In this document: positions 20,958 through 30,688 of the stretch, in pieces | Layout: each line of letters starts with the position of its first letter | Position numbering within the stretch: the first letter of the stretch is position 1 | NCBI GenBank assembly: GCA_032988165.1 | Contig: JANTQF010000316.1 | Location: forward strand, 1-41,602 | From: Emmonsiellopsis sp. PD_33 | Taxonomy: Eukaryota > Ascomycota > Eurotiomycetes > Onygenales > Ajellomycetaceae | DNA length: 41,602 nucleotides | Direction: 5' to 3' | The notes under the pieces: model-generated | Seen by the model: only the letters and a program-made list of their open reading frames with translations | Database searches by the model: none | What the model was told of the DNA's origin: nothing | Translations under genes and position numbers: made by a program

Positions 20958-23900
20958 ATGACCTCCCCCGATCGGCGAAAATCGGTGGAAAGCTTGGCTT
21001 CTCTCTCCTCAGTTTCTTCAACACCCCAGCTCTCCTTTTCTCACTACGATCCCGGTCGTTTCCCCCATCGGCCGCGGTATGATTCGAGACGCAGTTCAAC
21101 GTCCAGTTCAATAACAACCGGGATTGGGGGCGCTTTAGATTCGTCCCTTTACCATGGGTCGATAGCTGAAGCTGGGCAAAATGGTTTGTGGCCATACCTA
21201 CAATTGTTGGGGAGCTCAGAAAGCGCTGATACACTACTTTCTATTTATAGCCATTTCTACCCTCCTCCAGCAGCCCATCGTTCGCACGGGGCTGCTCCCT
21301 CATACTGCGGCCTCATCGAGTGGGTATAAACCGCCTTCCACCCGAGATATCCCTCCTGTCACTTTGACCAATATTCCCCATGTCGAACCCCAAGCATTCC
21401 AACCATATATTACCCAGGTCGGATCGTTATATGATGCATTGCGCCGTGCCAAGGAGACTGGCGATGAGGGCGAAACCCAACTTTTTCGATCGAATAGCTC
21501 CGCTTCGGCCTCTGGAGATATCGACTCTTTATTAAATAGCCAATTGGAAAGGCGTCAATCTGGACAGCTCCCAGTTCCGGACTATGCCACGCCCAGGAGA
21601 AGATCTGCAGGCCAGAGAGGGCGTGGGCCGGCAACGGCACCCCTATCAACAATACCTAATGTTTATTTTGACGAGAATTTCCATCTTGAGAATCCTCGAA
21701 CCTTTGACGTTGTGTCCGAACGATCAGAAGTAATACGGTCCCCCAAACCCTCGGAGGGTGCTAATGGGTCTATCGAAGGACGACCCTTGTCTAATAGAAA
21801 GGCTCTCGCAACCAATGCGATTTTACAAGAAAAATTATCGTGGTATCTTGATACCGTGGAGATCCACCTTATCTCGTCTATATCTACTGCATCTACCTCG
21901 TTCTTCACCGCTCTTGGCTCGCTGCGGGATCTCCACGGAGAAGCAACCGCTTCAGTTCAGAAAATCCAAGCTTTAAGAAAAGACCTATCTAAATTAGATA
22001 ACGAAATGGCCCTAGGTGGTCTAAAGGTTGTCAACCTGCGTCGTCGACGGGAAAACGTCAGGAAACTGGCAGACGCCGTTTCTCAGCTAAAGGAAATCAT
22101 CGCATCGGTATCGCAGTGTGAAGATATGGTTGAAAAGGGCGAGATCGAAGAGGCTCTGGATGAACTGGATCATGTTGAAAGACTTATGGCCGGCGAACAG
22201 AGCCCAAGTCGAGAGGATCGGACCGGCCAGTCACATCTGCCTGATAAACTTATAGATCTACGGGGCATCAAAGCATTAGAAGGGGCTTCGGATGATTTAG
22301 GCCAGCTACGATATCGAATTGGGGTGGGATACGAACGACGTTTTATGGAGTGCCTGGTTGGTGATCTAAGGCGACATGTCGAGAGTGTCCCGTCGGATCT
22401 CACCTTGCTGAGGTTGGGGGAGGCATCCCAACGGTCAAGGCGGGGCCATCGACCAGTTGTCTCTGGCCTCCCATTATATATGACTGTTGATAATCAATTT
22501 AGGACGAGACTAAAAACCGAACTTGCTGGGCTCGGTCGCGCTAGATACACTACACCTGCCGCTACTTCGTACAAAAACGCTGTTCTAAGAGAAATGAAAA
22601 GCGCTATCCGGCGGCACCTCCCTAGTTCCAGTGATGACGACAACGAATCAATAATGTCTGCGTCCACGCATGGCGGCCGTCAACTGAGTCAGCAGGAGAA
22701 ATCTTCAATCCTAGCTCGCAATCTCCGAGCGCTGGAGCCCGAGGACGCTTATTCTATGCTGACCAAGATTTACTCTGGTATTTCCGAATCTTTACGCAGA
22801 TTAAGCGTACAGGTCAAAGTGTTACTCGATATCACGAGCGGACTGAGCAGTCCACCCAATACTGGCGGAATGAGATCACCGATGAGAAGTCCCAGCTTGC
22901 ATAGCCTCGACGCGATTACCCATCCTAGTGCAACTCCTGTGATACCTCAAGATGAAATACTGGAAATCCTTGATATGTCAAGTCTTCTCGGTCAAGCGGT
23001 GGATATCGTGCAGTCTCAAATCGTCAAAATATTGAAAGTCCGATCGGAACAGACCGCCCATCTTTCACTAGAGGAATTCCTGAGGTATTTTAGCCTTAAC
23101 AAACTGTTTGCGGACGAATGCGAAGCTATCTCGGGGCGCAGCGGCGCAGCACTGAAAACAATTGTGGATAACCAGATTAGAGACTTCATTTCTAGCTTTG
23201 GTGACAGCAAGAAGCACCGGCTTGTTCAAGTCATGGACTCAGATCGATGGGATGCCAAAGATTTTGGAGACGACGAGAACGTACTGCTTGCCCGCATACT
23301 CCAGGCAAGTACCCAGGATATTGATCTATGGGCAGCAACCTCAAGGATATGGGAGTCAGAAGAAAGTGGGCAGAAAACGGCGGTCCAAAGCTCCGAAACG
23401 AATGGCAATGGCTCATCCAGCACAGGAAGGGATAAAGTCCGCAGTGCGATAGTCGACGAACAAAGATATATACTCCCACAATCCGCCCTCCTAATCTTAA
23501 GAACCATCGACGAATTCCAACATCTGATGACTGGTATTCCTAGCATGGTACAGGACATAGCAATGAATTTCCTAGAATGCCTCAAACTTTTCAACTCTCG
23601 TTCCTCTCAGCTTATCCTCGGTGCTGGAGCCACGAGAAGTGCCGGTTTGAAGAACATTACCACAAAGCACCTCGCCCTTGCTTCTCAGGCCTTAAGTTTC
23701 ATCACAGCGCTTATTCCCTACGTACGCGAGTATATACGGAGACGTTGTACCTCTCCGACCCTGATGGCAGAGTTCGACAAGGTTAAGCGATTATTCCAAG
23801 AGCACCAGTCCGGCATCCATGAAAAATTAGTTGATATCATGAGCTCCCGTGCCTCCCTTCACGTGAACTCGATGAAAAAGATCGACTGGGACTCCCAGCA

Positions 23901-24369
23901 GGATACCACTGCCGTCAGCCCATACATGGAGACCCTTACCAAGGAGACTGGAACCCTCCAGCGTGTTTTATCCAAGAATCTACCGGAAACGACCGTGATG
24001 GTTATCATGGACCCGGTGTTTGCGAGTTATAGGGAGCAGTGGACAAAGGCATTCCAATCAGTGACATTGAAGACTGAAGGTGGTAGGCAAAGGTGAGTTC
24101 CTAACTTGATTAACTCCGATCGCCCAGAAATATGAGTTGACAGTGTACCTAGGATGATTTCCGACGTCGAGTTCTTCAAATCAAGGATTGACAAGATTGA
24201 GGGCTCCGGCGACCTTGGTGACCACCTCCTTGGCATCGTAAATGCCAAACCGATCGCAGCCGAGCCCAAGTCCGACTCTTCTTCCCCCCCTCAAGAGCCA
24301 GAGAAGTCACCGTCGCCTGCGGAGTCGGATAACAACGGGACTGTAGATTCCGGGGACAAGGAGGCGTGA
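20958..24369 (+). CDS. vps54: Vps54, GARP tethering complex subunit
   Basis: Subunit of the Golgi-associated retrograde protein complex (Vps51-54), which tethers endosome-derived vesicles at the trans-Golgi network. Exons 20958-21183, 21251-24092 and 24153-24369 give 1094 aa. The first intron (21184-21250) uses donor GTTTGT; joining is supported because the first frame stops soon after and the text AISTLLQQPIVRTG follows naturally. The second intron (24093-24152) uses GTGAGT. The N-terminus is Ser-rich and disordered (1-70), followed by RDIPPVTLTNIPHVEPQAF, and a coiled coil with EKLSWYLDTVEIHL and KIQALRKDLSKLDNEMALGG typical of the Vps54 N-terminal region. Then comes a helical rod, and a C-terminal Vps54-specific domain from about 760 onward (YILPQSALLILRTIDEFQHL, then FNSRSSQLILGAGA). 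The tail has RMISDVEFFKSRIDKIEGSG and an acidic/Pro end. No breaks. Confidence 0.93.
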
Positions 24370-25462
24370 ATGAGGCTAATCCCCCACGACGAGATAGCGC
24401 TGGATATTGGAGGTAAACATGGTTATTTCAATAGACTTTCCTTTCATGGTTTGTTGGACTTGCCACATGCCCCTCTCCTTCCACCATCATGAAACGCGAG
24501 CATTTCATTCATCCCGGTACATGTTATCTTGAGAACGGTTCCCATCTAAACGATGCCTTTCTTCTACGCTGTTTTACTTTATTGGATTACGCCAATTTAG
24601 CGCATCAAATTTCATTTCAGTAGACTTATCTGTTGGACCCCTCGAAATTTACCGAGTGTTGCCATGTTATGTTTGTTACATGCCGCCCGCTTATATCCCT
24701 TGCTTTTTGTTTGGATCGTTTCGTTTACGCCGTGCGCAACAATGTGCCCCCCGAATCCTGTTCTCCAGGAAGATCCCATTATACCATTCCATATATGTAT
24801 AGTAATACCAATTTTCTTTTCATTCTCGTCTTTCTCGCCTTCAAGCATGCCCATGCCCTCCATCCATCCCATATGGGACGAACCGCCACCACCATTGACC
24901 ATCGCCATCAACAACTGTACCTGCCAAATGTCCCCCTCTTTGTTCCAATATCCAACACACCCAACCCCCCCCACCAAGAAAGAATCTAGCATTGTAAGTC
25001 CCCGCCACGCACGCCCTCTTTGATTTATTTTTTTCCCCTTCATTCTCACCTTTTTCTCCAACGCGTTTCGTCCCGAGTTCTTTGAGATATCGGCTGGAGT
25101 CTTCCACACCACGCCACGCATGGATGGATGGAGGCGATTTCCTTTCTTTCCCATGTCCTGCTGGTGTTACCTCAGTGGGGGTCTTGCAGGAGAAAGGGTG
25201 AAGCTATTTAAAGCCTGGAAAGGGTCGACTGGGGGGCCTTTTTTTAGGGCTTCTTTGGTTATTCTATATCCTATCCAGCCTTTTCAAGATCTTTGAATTT
25301 CTTAGTTACGCATCGACCGTCTACGAGCGAAGAAGCGGTGTCTTTTCTTAGGATCTAGTATTTGCATTTGCACATCCTTTCACCTCTATCACTTTTTTTT
25401 TGGGAAGAGGAGAGGGAAACCTATTTTCAGTAACTTAGCACCATCGCCAGCCAATATTCGTT
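24370..25462. promoter_or_regulatory. VPS54 3' flank and promoter of tandem paralogue 1
   Basis: No gene is supported. A 180-codon minus-strand frame at 24612-25154 has no protein features and overlaps a pyrimidine-rich tract. About 25040-25310 is a block repeated upstream of paralogue 2 (about 27395-27665). It contains TATTTAAA at 25205-25212, the shared word CTATTTAAAGCCTGGAAA around it, and a shared GGGGGGCCTTTTTTTAGG. Confidence 0.6.
25040..25310 (+). repeat. Duplicated non-coding block, copy 1
   Basis: Aligns by eye along its whole length with 27395-27665. Most bases are identical. Most differences are transitions in which copy 2 has T or A where copy 1 has C or G. Landmarks in order: the GATATCGGCTGG / GATATCAGCTGG pair, a short GGATGGATGG / GAATGAATGA run, TTTCCTTTCTTTCC, TATTTAAAGCCTGGAAA, GGGGGGCCTTTTTTTAGG and CTATCCAGCC. 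Confidence 0.85.
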
Positions 25463-26860
25463 ATGTCACACCGAAAACGGCATTCACACAGGCGACATTC
25501 GCTTGATCCAAACTCCCGGTCCCCGCCGCCTGCATATTCGCCATACCCACCAGCTCAATATCTCCAGGCCTCGGGGCCTGGATATTCATATCCTGGTCAA
25601 CCTTATTCTGCAGGACCACAGTCTGGATATTCATCCCAGTCAAATCCTTATTATGTCCCGGTGCCACCGCCGCCTGAATATCCTTATCATTCCCCGGTGC
25701 CACAGTTTGGATATCCATCCCAGTCAAATTCTTATAATTCCCCGGTCCCACAGTTTGGATATCCATCCCAGTCAAATCCTGATAATTCCTCGGCGCCACA
25801 GTTTGGATATTCATCCCAGTCATATTCTTATCATCCCTCGGTGCCACAGCCTGAAGATCCGTACGGCCAAAACCCCGATGATATTCCAAAGGCAAAACCC
25901 AGACAGTCTAAACATATAAAACGGCGAAGTTTGGATCCTCCCCCCTTGCCGCTGCCGGAGCCACAGCCACAGTTCACCAAGCCCGGCGCGACACCCGTCG
26001 CATACCACTATGTTAAGGAACTATCCAAGTACCCAAGCAAAAGTAAACTGGCAACCAAGTTTAGGGATTGGCAAGAGGACGAGCGATGGCATTTAGAGAT
26101 GGAAGTTTCAGAAATGTCTCAGCTGTTAAAAGAATTAATCCGAAGGCAACCGAATTGTGAAAGTTGGCATCCAACATGTTTCTCAGCGGTCCAGTTCAAC
26201 TACATTTTTAAGCTTTATGATATCTTTCTTCGTGAATACCCGGAATCTCCTCCCCTCTCCTTTTTACTTGCGTCGATCCTCTCTGAAGGACCTAAGAGAT
26301 ACAACACGGAATTTCTGCTGTACTTTTCATCCATCGGTAAACGCGAGCAAAGGCGACTTTGGTCGAACCGTCACGAAGACTTCGAAATTAATTTGGTCCA
26401 GCCCCCAGAACAGTCAAAACTGATACGCGACAAACCTATCCTAGGCGAAAAGGATACCGATGAAATGCAGATGATAAGAGTATGGATGTCACTCTGGAAA
26501 AATTACGATTATGCATTTCATGTGCTGAAAGAGATATGCGACAAGGACACGTACATGTCCCTTGATGAGAAACTGAGGGACCAGGTCGACCGAAATCGTC
26601 GTGGTGTCGACTTAGTCGCAACCTTTCTTCATCTAATTCAGCATTCTGAACCTGCGTCTGTATTTGGTTCCGTGCCTATAGAAACAGTCATTCAATACGC
26701 CGGAGCCGATCCTGATGTGTTGATAAAGCAAGGTCTTCTACGACGATATTACGACGACGATGACAGAAAGAAGAAGTTAGGACTGACTATAAAGGGGTAC
26801 AAATGCACATGCTCTTCGACCAATATGCTCTTGCCGTGGGACGGCAGCAAGGATGCCTAA
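25463..26860 (+). CDS. Tandem paralogue 1: repeat-bearing protein of unknown family
   Basis: 465-aa single-exon protein. I do not recognise the family. Residues 1-150 are Pro/Tyr/Ser/Gln-rich with a 16-residue tandem repeat (VPQFGYPSQSNSYNSP type, 48-bp units at 25703, 25751 and 25799, with a weaker copy before and after). A basic linker (KPRQSKHIKRRS, about 147-158) follows. Residues about 185-465 form a helical domain that is shared with paralogue 2: YIFKLYDIFLREYP, then SFLLASILSEGPKRYNTEFL, SLWKNYDYAFHVLKEI, and ATFLHLIQHSEP. The C-terminus has an acidic DDDD patch and ends GSKDA. No signal peptide and no membrane segment, so it is probably cytosolic or nuclear. The start at 25463 is preceded by the duplicated promoter block. 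The same ATGTCA start context occurs in paralogue 2. Confidence 0.75.
   Translation: MSHRKRHSHRRHSLDPNSRSPPPAYSPYPPAQYLQASGPGYSYPGQPYSAGPQSGYSSQSNPYYVPVPPPPEYPYHSPVPQFGYPSQSNSYNSPVPQFGYPSQSNPDNSSAPQFGYSSQSYSYHPSVPQPEDPYGQNPDDIPKAKPRQSKHIKRRSLDPPPLPLPEPQPQFTKPGATPVAYHYVKELSKYPSKSKLATKFRDWQEDERWHLEMEVSEMSQLLKELIRRQPNCESWHPTCFSAVQFNYIFKLYDIFLREYPESPPLSFLLASILSEGPKRYNTEFLLYFSSIGKREQRRLWSNRHEDFEINLVQPPEQSKLIRDKPILGEKDTDEMQMIRVWMSLWKNYDYAFHVLKEICDKDTYMSLDEKLRDQVDRNRRGVDLVATFLHLIQHSEPASVFGSVPIETVIQYAGADPDVLIKQGLLRRYYDDDDRKKKLGLTIKGYKCTCSSTNMLLPWDGSKDA
25703..25846 (+). repeat. 48-bp coding minisatellite
   Basis: The word CAGTTTGGATAT recurs at exactly 48-bp spacing (25703, 25751, 25799), so each unit keeps the frame and adds 16 residues. 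Unit-number changes would alter protein length without frameshift. Confidence 0.9.
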
Positions 26861-27912
26861 GTTGATACATTGAGGTTCTGTGAACTGTGGTTTCAAAATT
26901 GTGTCTCGGTTGAAATGGTTTTCTTTTTCCTGGTCTTTTATTTATTGTTGTGTTAGTCTGGGTGACGCTCATCAATTCAAAGTTTCCTTTTTAAATAGAA
27001 TTATAAAAATCAATCTTATACATCAAAATTCAATTCAAACCCATTTGCAGTAATATTAGCTTTTAGCGTGCGAGCCTCCCTTCCCATGCAGCCCTCAGAA
27101 ATAGTAATTAAGGGGGTGACATCTGCTCACATCACCTCCAAATAACTATGGTGGAAGGTCCTCATCAAAGCCAACACCGCAACATAAGTTATGGCATTGA
27201 AGTACTACTAGCTTTGCCATCACTAAACACAAAGGTTGCCTGCCTCTCATCCACTCAAAGCAAGGTCTTCGAAACGTCCACGATGGCGTGGCGATAAACA
27301 ACGCGGCTAAAACAAAAATAGAAACCAAGCTCTTTTTTACACCCTGGTGTTTCTTATTGTCAAATAATAAGGAGAATCATCCTCTTTCATTTCTTTTTTC
27401 TTCATTCTTGCCTTCTTGTCCAACATGTTTCATCCCAAGTTTCAAAGATATCAGCTGGCGCCTTCCACATAATGCATGAATGAATGAAGGTAATTTCCTT
27501 TCTTTCCTATATCCTACTGATGTTACCTTGTTGGCAGTCTAGCAGAAGAAAGATTAAGGCTATTTAAAGCCTGGAAATGGTTAACCAGGGGGGCCTTTTT
27601 TTAGGTTCTTTCAAGTTGGTTATTCTATATTCTATCCAGCCTTTTTGAGACCTTTGGCTTTATTTCCTTTGCTACACATGCATTGACAATCTATAGACCT
27701 TCTATTCAGTTCTTTCTTCTGGAAGCTCCACGCTTTACTATCTGTTTTTATCTTTGGTTTCTTTTTCATTCCATCCGTTCAAGTGACCTTTTCCAGGCGT
27801 TCTTACTGCCCCGTGTTTTGGATATTCCTTGCCTCGGAGAACAGAACGAGCATCGGAAGCGATACCGTCTACTATCGGCATTTTCCTGGTCTACGCGTTA
27901 CTCTACTCCGAA
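26861..27912. other. Intergenic between the tandem paralogues
   Basis: About 1 kb. The first part is the AT-rich 3' flank of paralogue 1. 27252-27335 matches 29108-29192 downstream. 27395-27665 is copy 2 of the duplicated upstream block, with TATTTAAA at 27561-27568. No other gene was seen. Confidence 0.65.
27395..27665 (+). repeat. Duplicated non-coding block, copy 2
   Basis: Partner of 25040-25310. It lies upstream of paralogue 2 in the same orientation and at a similar distance: TATTTAAA lies 352 bp before the proposed ATG here and 258 bp before it in copy 1. Confidence 0.85.
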
Positions 27913-28752
27913 ATGTCAGCAGGCAAGCGCCGGGGCCTGCCTGGTTCTTATCCACCCACTAAGGTGATATTGGCCAACCCACCGACCCCGGATGTACTGA
28001 TGCACGCCTACCAGCTGTGGTGCGGTCGTGGTCGAAATACTCTACATGATATGTATCAAGCGAACCGGACATTTCCCGAAAATTTGCCTCCTCAATGCAC
28101 TTCATTGATATCCAAAGACGTCGACGTATTTGAGACCTTTTTCAGCCGCCACGATATTTCGCCAACAATGAGATATTCGCCCCTTCAATATCGGTACCTT
28201 GGCCAAATTTACGATCTCTTCGAAACTCAGTATCGCTCGTCTGATGGTTTCTCCTTTTTGCTTGCTTCAATACTATATGAGGGGCCTGAGGCCTACGACA
28301 AGGAGTATTTGCATTATATTGCATCACTCGGCAAGGAGACGCATACGAAACTCTGGAGAGAGAAAGACAACTATTTAGAAGTTGCTCAGGACCAGATTTC
28401 AAACCAGCGATGCATGCTACAACCCGAACCCGGTACGGCGAAGTTCAATGCGGATCGTTTTGCTGATATCTGGTACAGTCTCTGGGAAAATGGAGATTTC
28501 GCATGGGAAGTGTTGAGAAAAATAAATGACAGTCCTGGGGTTATACTACCCGTGATGATTAAAACATTCCACAATCTCATTCGACATCCCGACCCAAGGT
28601 CTGAGATCGGTGGCAATAAGATTGCCACCGTCATTAAGCTTGCTAAAGCCGGGAAGAGTGAGTTGAGAGCTAAAGGACTTCAAAAGGATCCAGAGCTGGG
28701 CATCATTGGGTTGGGAAGTGAATGTGGGAATCGGCCTATACGTTATATTTAA
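27913..28752 (+). CDS. Tandem paralogue 2: short form of the same unknown family
   Basis: The frame is open from 27829, but I choose the internal ATG at 27913 (279 aa) because it has the same ATGTCA context as paralogue 1, and the upstream 28 codons look like leader sequence. The protein lacks the Pro/Tyr repeat region and consists mainly of the shared domain: YRYLGQIYDLFETQY, FSFLLASILYEGPEAYDKEY, HYIASLGKETHTKLW, SLWENGDFAWEVLRKI and KTFHNLIRHPDPRSEIGG align with paralogue 1 at low but clear identity. No catalytic motif is evident. Both copies lie on the same strand about 2.4 kb apart, a tandem duplication. The start is uncertain (27829 would give 307 aa). Confidence 0.7.
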   Translation: MSAGKRRGLPGSYPPTKVILANPPTPDVLMHAYQLWCGRGRNTLHDMYQANRTFPENLPPQCTSLISKDVDVFETFFSRHDISPTMRYSPLQYRYLGQIYDLFETQYRSSDGFSFLLASILYEGPEAYDKEYLHYIASLGKETHTKLWREKDNYLEVAQDQISNQRCMLQPEPGTAKFNADRFADIWYSLWENGDFAWEVLRKINDSPGVILPVMIKTFHNLIRHPDPRSEIGGNKIATVIKLAKAGKSELRAKGLQKDPELGIIGLGSECGNRPIRYI

Positions 28753-30080
28753 GGATACTCTTTTAATTGTTAAAAAAGACATTGGTGTTGAATTAGGGGC
28801 ATAATTTATGAAGATGTTAACTACTCAACAGCATTTATTCCAATTAACAGTAATTTTTGTTTTTCAGTAGCACAAGCAAACTGATGCATCTAAGGTTAGC
28901 AAGTCTTGAATTTATTCTAACCACAAAATAGGGTTTATATATCATCTCAGTTCTGGACCTGTGAACTTGAAAACAATCAAGGGGTCCCACTTATATTGAT
29001 ATGCCAGTCCCTATACAACACTACCTATAGTTACCATGCCATATCCTGTAACATGCAAATTAAGTAACTATCCCTTTGAAGGCAAAGACTCTACTGACTT
29101 TGCATCTGCTCAAAGCAAGCCACTTGAAAGGGTGAAGATGCCGTGGTGATAAACAACGCAGCTAAATTAAAAATAGAATCCAAGCTCTTATCTATAAACC
29201 ATTGTATTCTTTGGATTGGCCCAGAGTCATTCATTTTATGCATGTTTCACATGCTAACTGCTTCATCATAAATTTGCCATCCGGCGGCTTTCATAGATCG
29301 TCAACAATGAAATTGCCATATTTAAGTAAGGGAAAGGGGCAAACGTTCATTATGCAGAAGCTTTCAAAACTTGCATGGGCCCCTAGCCACCTCCATACAA
29401 GCCACAATGGAACAGACTTAATCGCCTTTCAAAGTGGTAACTATGAATATTAAGCTTTATTGTGAGATGCCTATCCGTTTCACAGCTTCAAGAGATCTGT
29501 ACCACCCATCATTAAGTATTTAAAGATGCGTCAGACCACACATACGCCAATCGTCTTCTTCCCACCCTACCTACCAAGATAAACACTGAGGCCTGCTTGG
29601 ACAACTTTTAGCTACGATAAACCGGAGTATATTCCGCGGCCTTGCATTTCTTGATATATTAGCAGAGGTACGATTATCACATTTAAAACACTCGAAAGGT
29701 TGACGTTGGCAGGGAAGGGAAGCCGTCGCTTTTTCCAGACTACGATGCAACTGGGATATACCTGGCCCTCCCGAATATCAACCAAGGATGAAACAAGGTA
29801 CATTCTAACAAATACACGACGGTACGCCATTCCCAATGTTCAAACACGGTTAATGGATAGGTTAGGAAATCATCGCCTAATACCAATGAGGCACCTCACA
29901 CAGCAATCCTTCAGCAACTCGACATGCGCAATGTTTGGATGCAAGCCTTCCCAATTAACAAAGCATTTGCTTTAAACTCGGTTAGTGTTAAAGATGTCCT
30001 CTGTCCAAATGCAATAACATACAGAAGCTGAGCATATCAGGGGTCAAAATGCCACATCGGACTTAACGCGATCATAGCCA
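28753..30080. other. Intergenic, with decayed third copy of family flank
   Basis: AT-rich. 29108-29192 repeats 27252-27335 (shared CTCAAAGCAAG, GATAAACAACGC, CCAAGCTCTT). No third gene follows. Frames at 29202-29453 and 29700-29975 have no similarity to the paralogues that I can see. Confidence 0.55.
29108..29192 (+). repeat. Remnant of the tandem-family flanking repeat (third copy)
   Basis: Matches 27252-27335 in the same orientation with scattered substitutions. It marks either a lost third paralogue or an independent duplication of the flank. Confidence 0.75.
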
Positions 30081-30110
30081 CAAGATTTGGTAGAAAGCGC
30101 GGAAATCTTG
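30081..30110. repeat. Invariant-loop hairpin 1
   Basis: Stem CAAGATTT (30081-30088) pairs with AAATCTTG (30103-30110) around the 14-nt loop GGTAGAAAGCGCGG. The stem may continue past an A/A mismatch with two C-G pairs. Confidence 0.85.
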
Positions 30111-30220
30111 AGGAATGTATGACCCCGGCGCTCAATCTCCTTCTTTTTACTTTTTCTTCTCAATCACCTAGTTGGCGGGTGGGTGGGCATAGTGGGAAGC
30201 CAGGGAGAGAGTGGTGGACG

Positions 30221-30246
30221 GTGGGCTTGGTAGAAAATGCGGAAGC
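30221..30246. repeat. Invariant-loop hairpin 2
   Basis: Stem GGGCTT (30221-30226) pairs with AAGCCC (30241-30246) around GGTAGAAAATGCGG. The stem differs from hairpin 1 but is fully complementary. Confidence 0.85.
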
Positions 30247-30501
30247 CCCTAAGATTATCTGCCACTGTCTCTCTGCTTCCCGTTTCTCTATTGTTTAATG
30301 TTTGATTCTTGATATATCTGTTTTATTCCATTTTGCTATTTCCTCTTCCTTTTTTTGTCCATTATGTTCTTGTATTTTCCGTCAGTATTTTTATTTCCTT
30401 TTTTTGTTTCCCTTTCTTTCATTCTTTCATGTGCCTATTATCTTAGCTGTACATTTTTCCTTTTTCATCTGTACAAATCATCACCAAAATCGCAACCTCA
30501 C

Positions 30502-30537
30502 ATGAACCTCCTGGCAGAAAGCGCGGAGGAGGTTTAT
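30502..30537. repeat. Invariant-loop hairpin 3
   Basis: Core stem AACCTCCT (30505-30512) pairs with AGGAGGTT (30527-30534) around GGCAGAAAGCGCGG. With one G/T wobble it extends to 11 pairs (30502-30537). Confidence 0.85.
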
Positions 30538-30652
30538 TCATTGGACGAACGTATCAATACAGTACCGACCCGACAGCTCCGACCAAACACACGAACCGGG
30601 CAAAATGACTCAACGACCAGCAACCGGCTTGATACATCAGCACCATGTCATA

Positions 30653-30688
30653 CATAATGGTTTGGTAGAAATTGCGGAAACCAATATG
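30653..30688. repeat. Invariant-loop hairpin 4
   Basis: Stem TGGTTT (30658-30663) pairs with AAACCA (30678-30683) around GGTAGAAATTGCGG. After an A/A mismatch four more pairs follow (CATA with TATG). Confidence 0.85.

Noticed and set aside
24612..25154. 180-codon minus-strand frame upstream of paralogue 1
   Set aside because: It crosses the duplicated promoter block, has no domain and reads as the reverse of a pyrimidine-rich tract.
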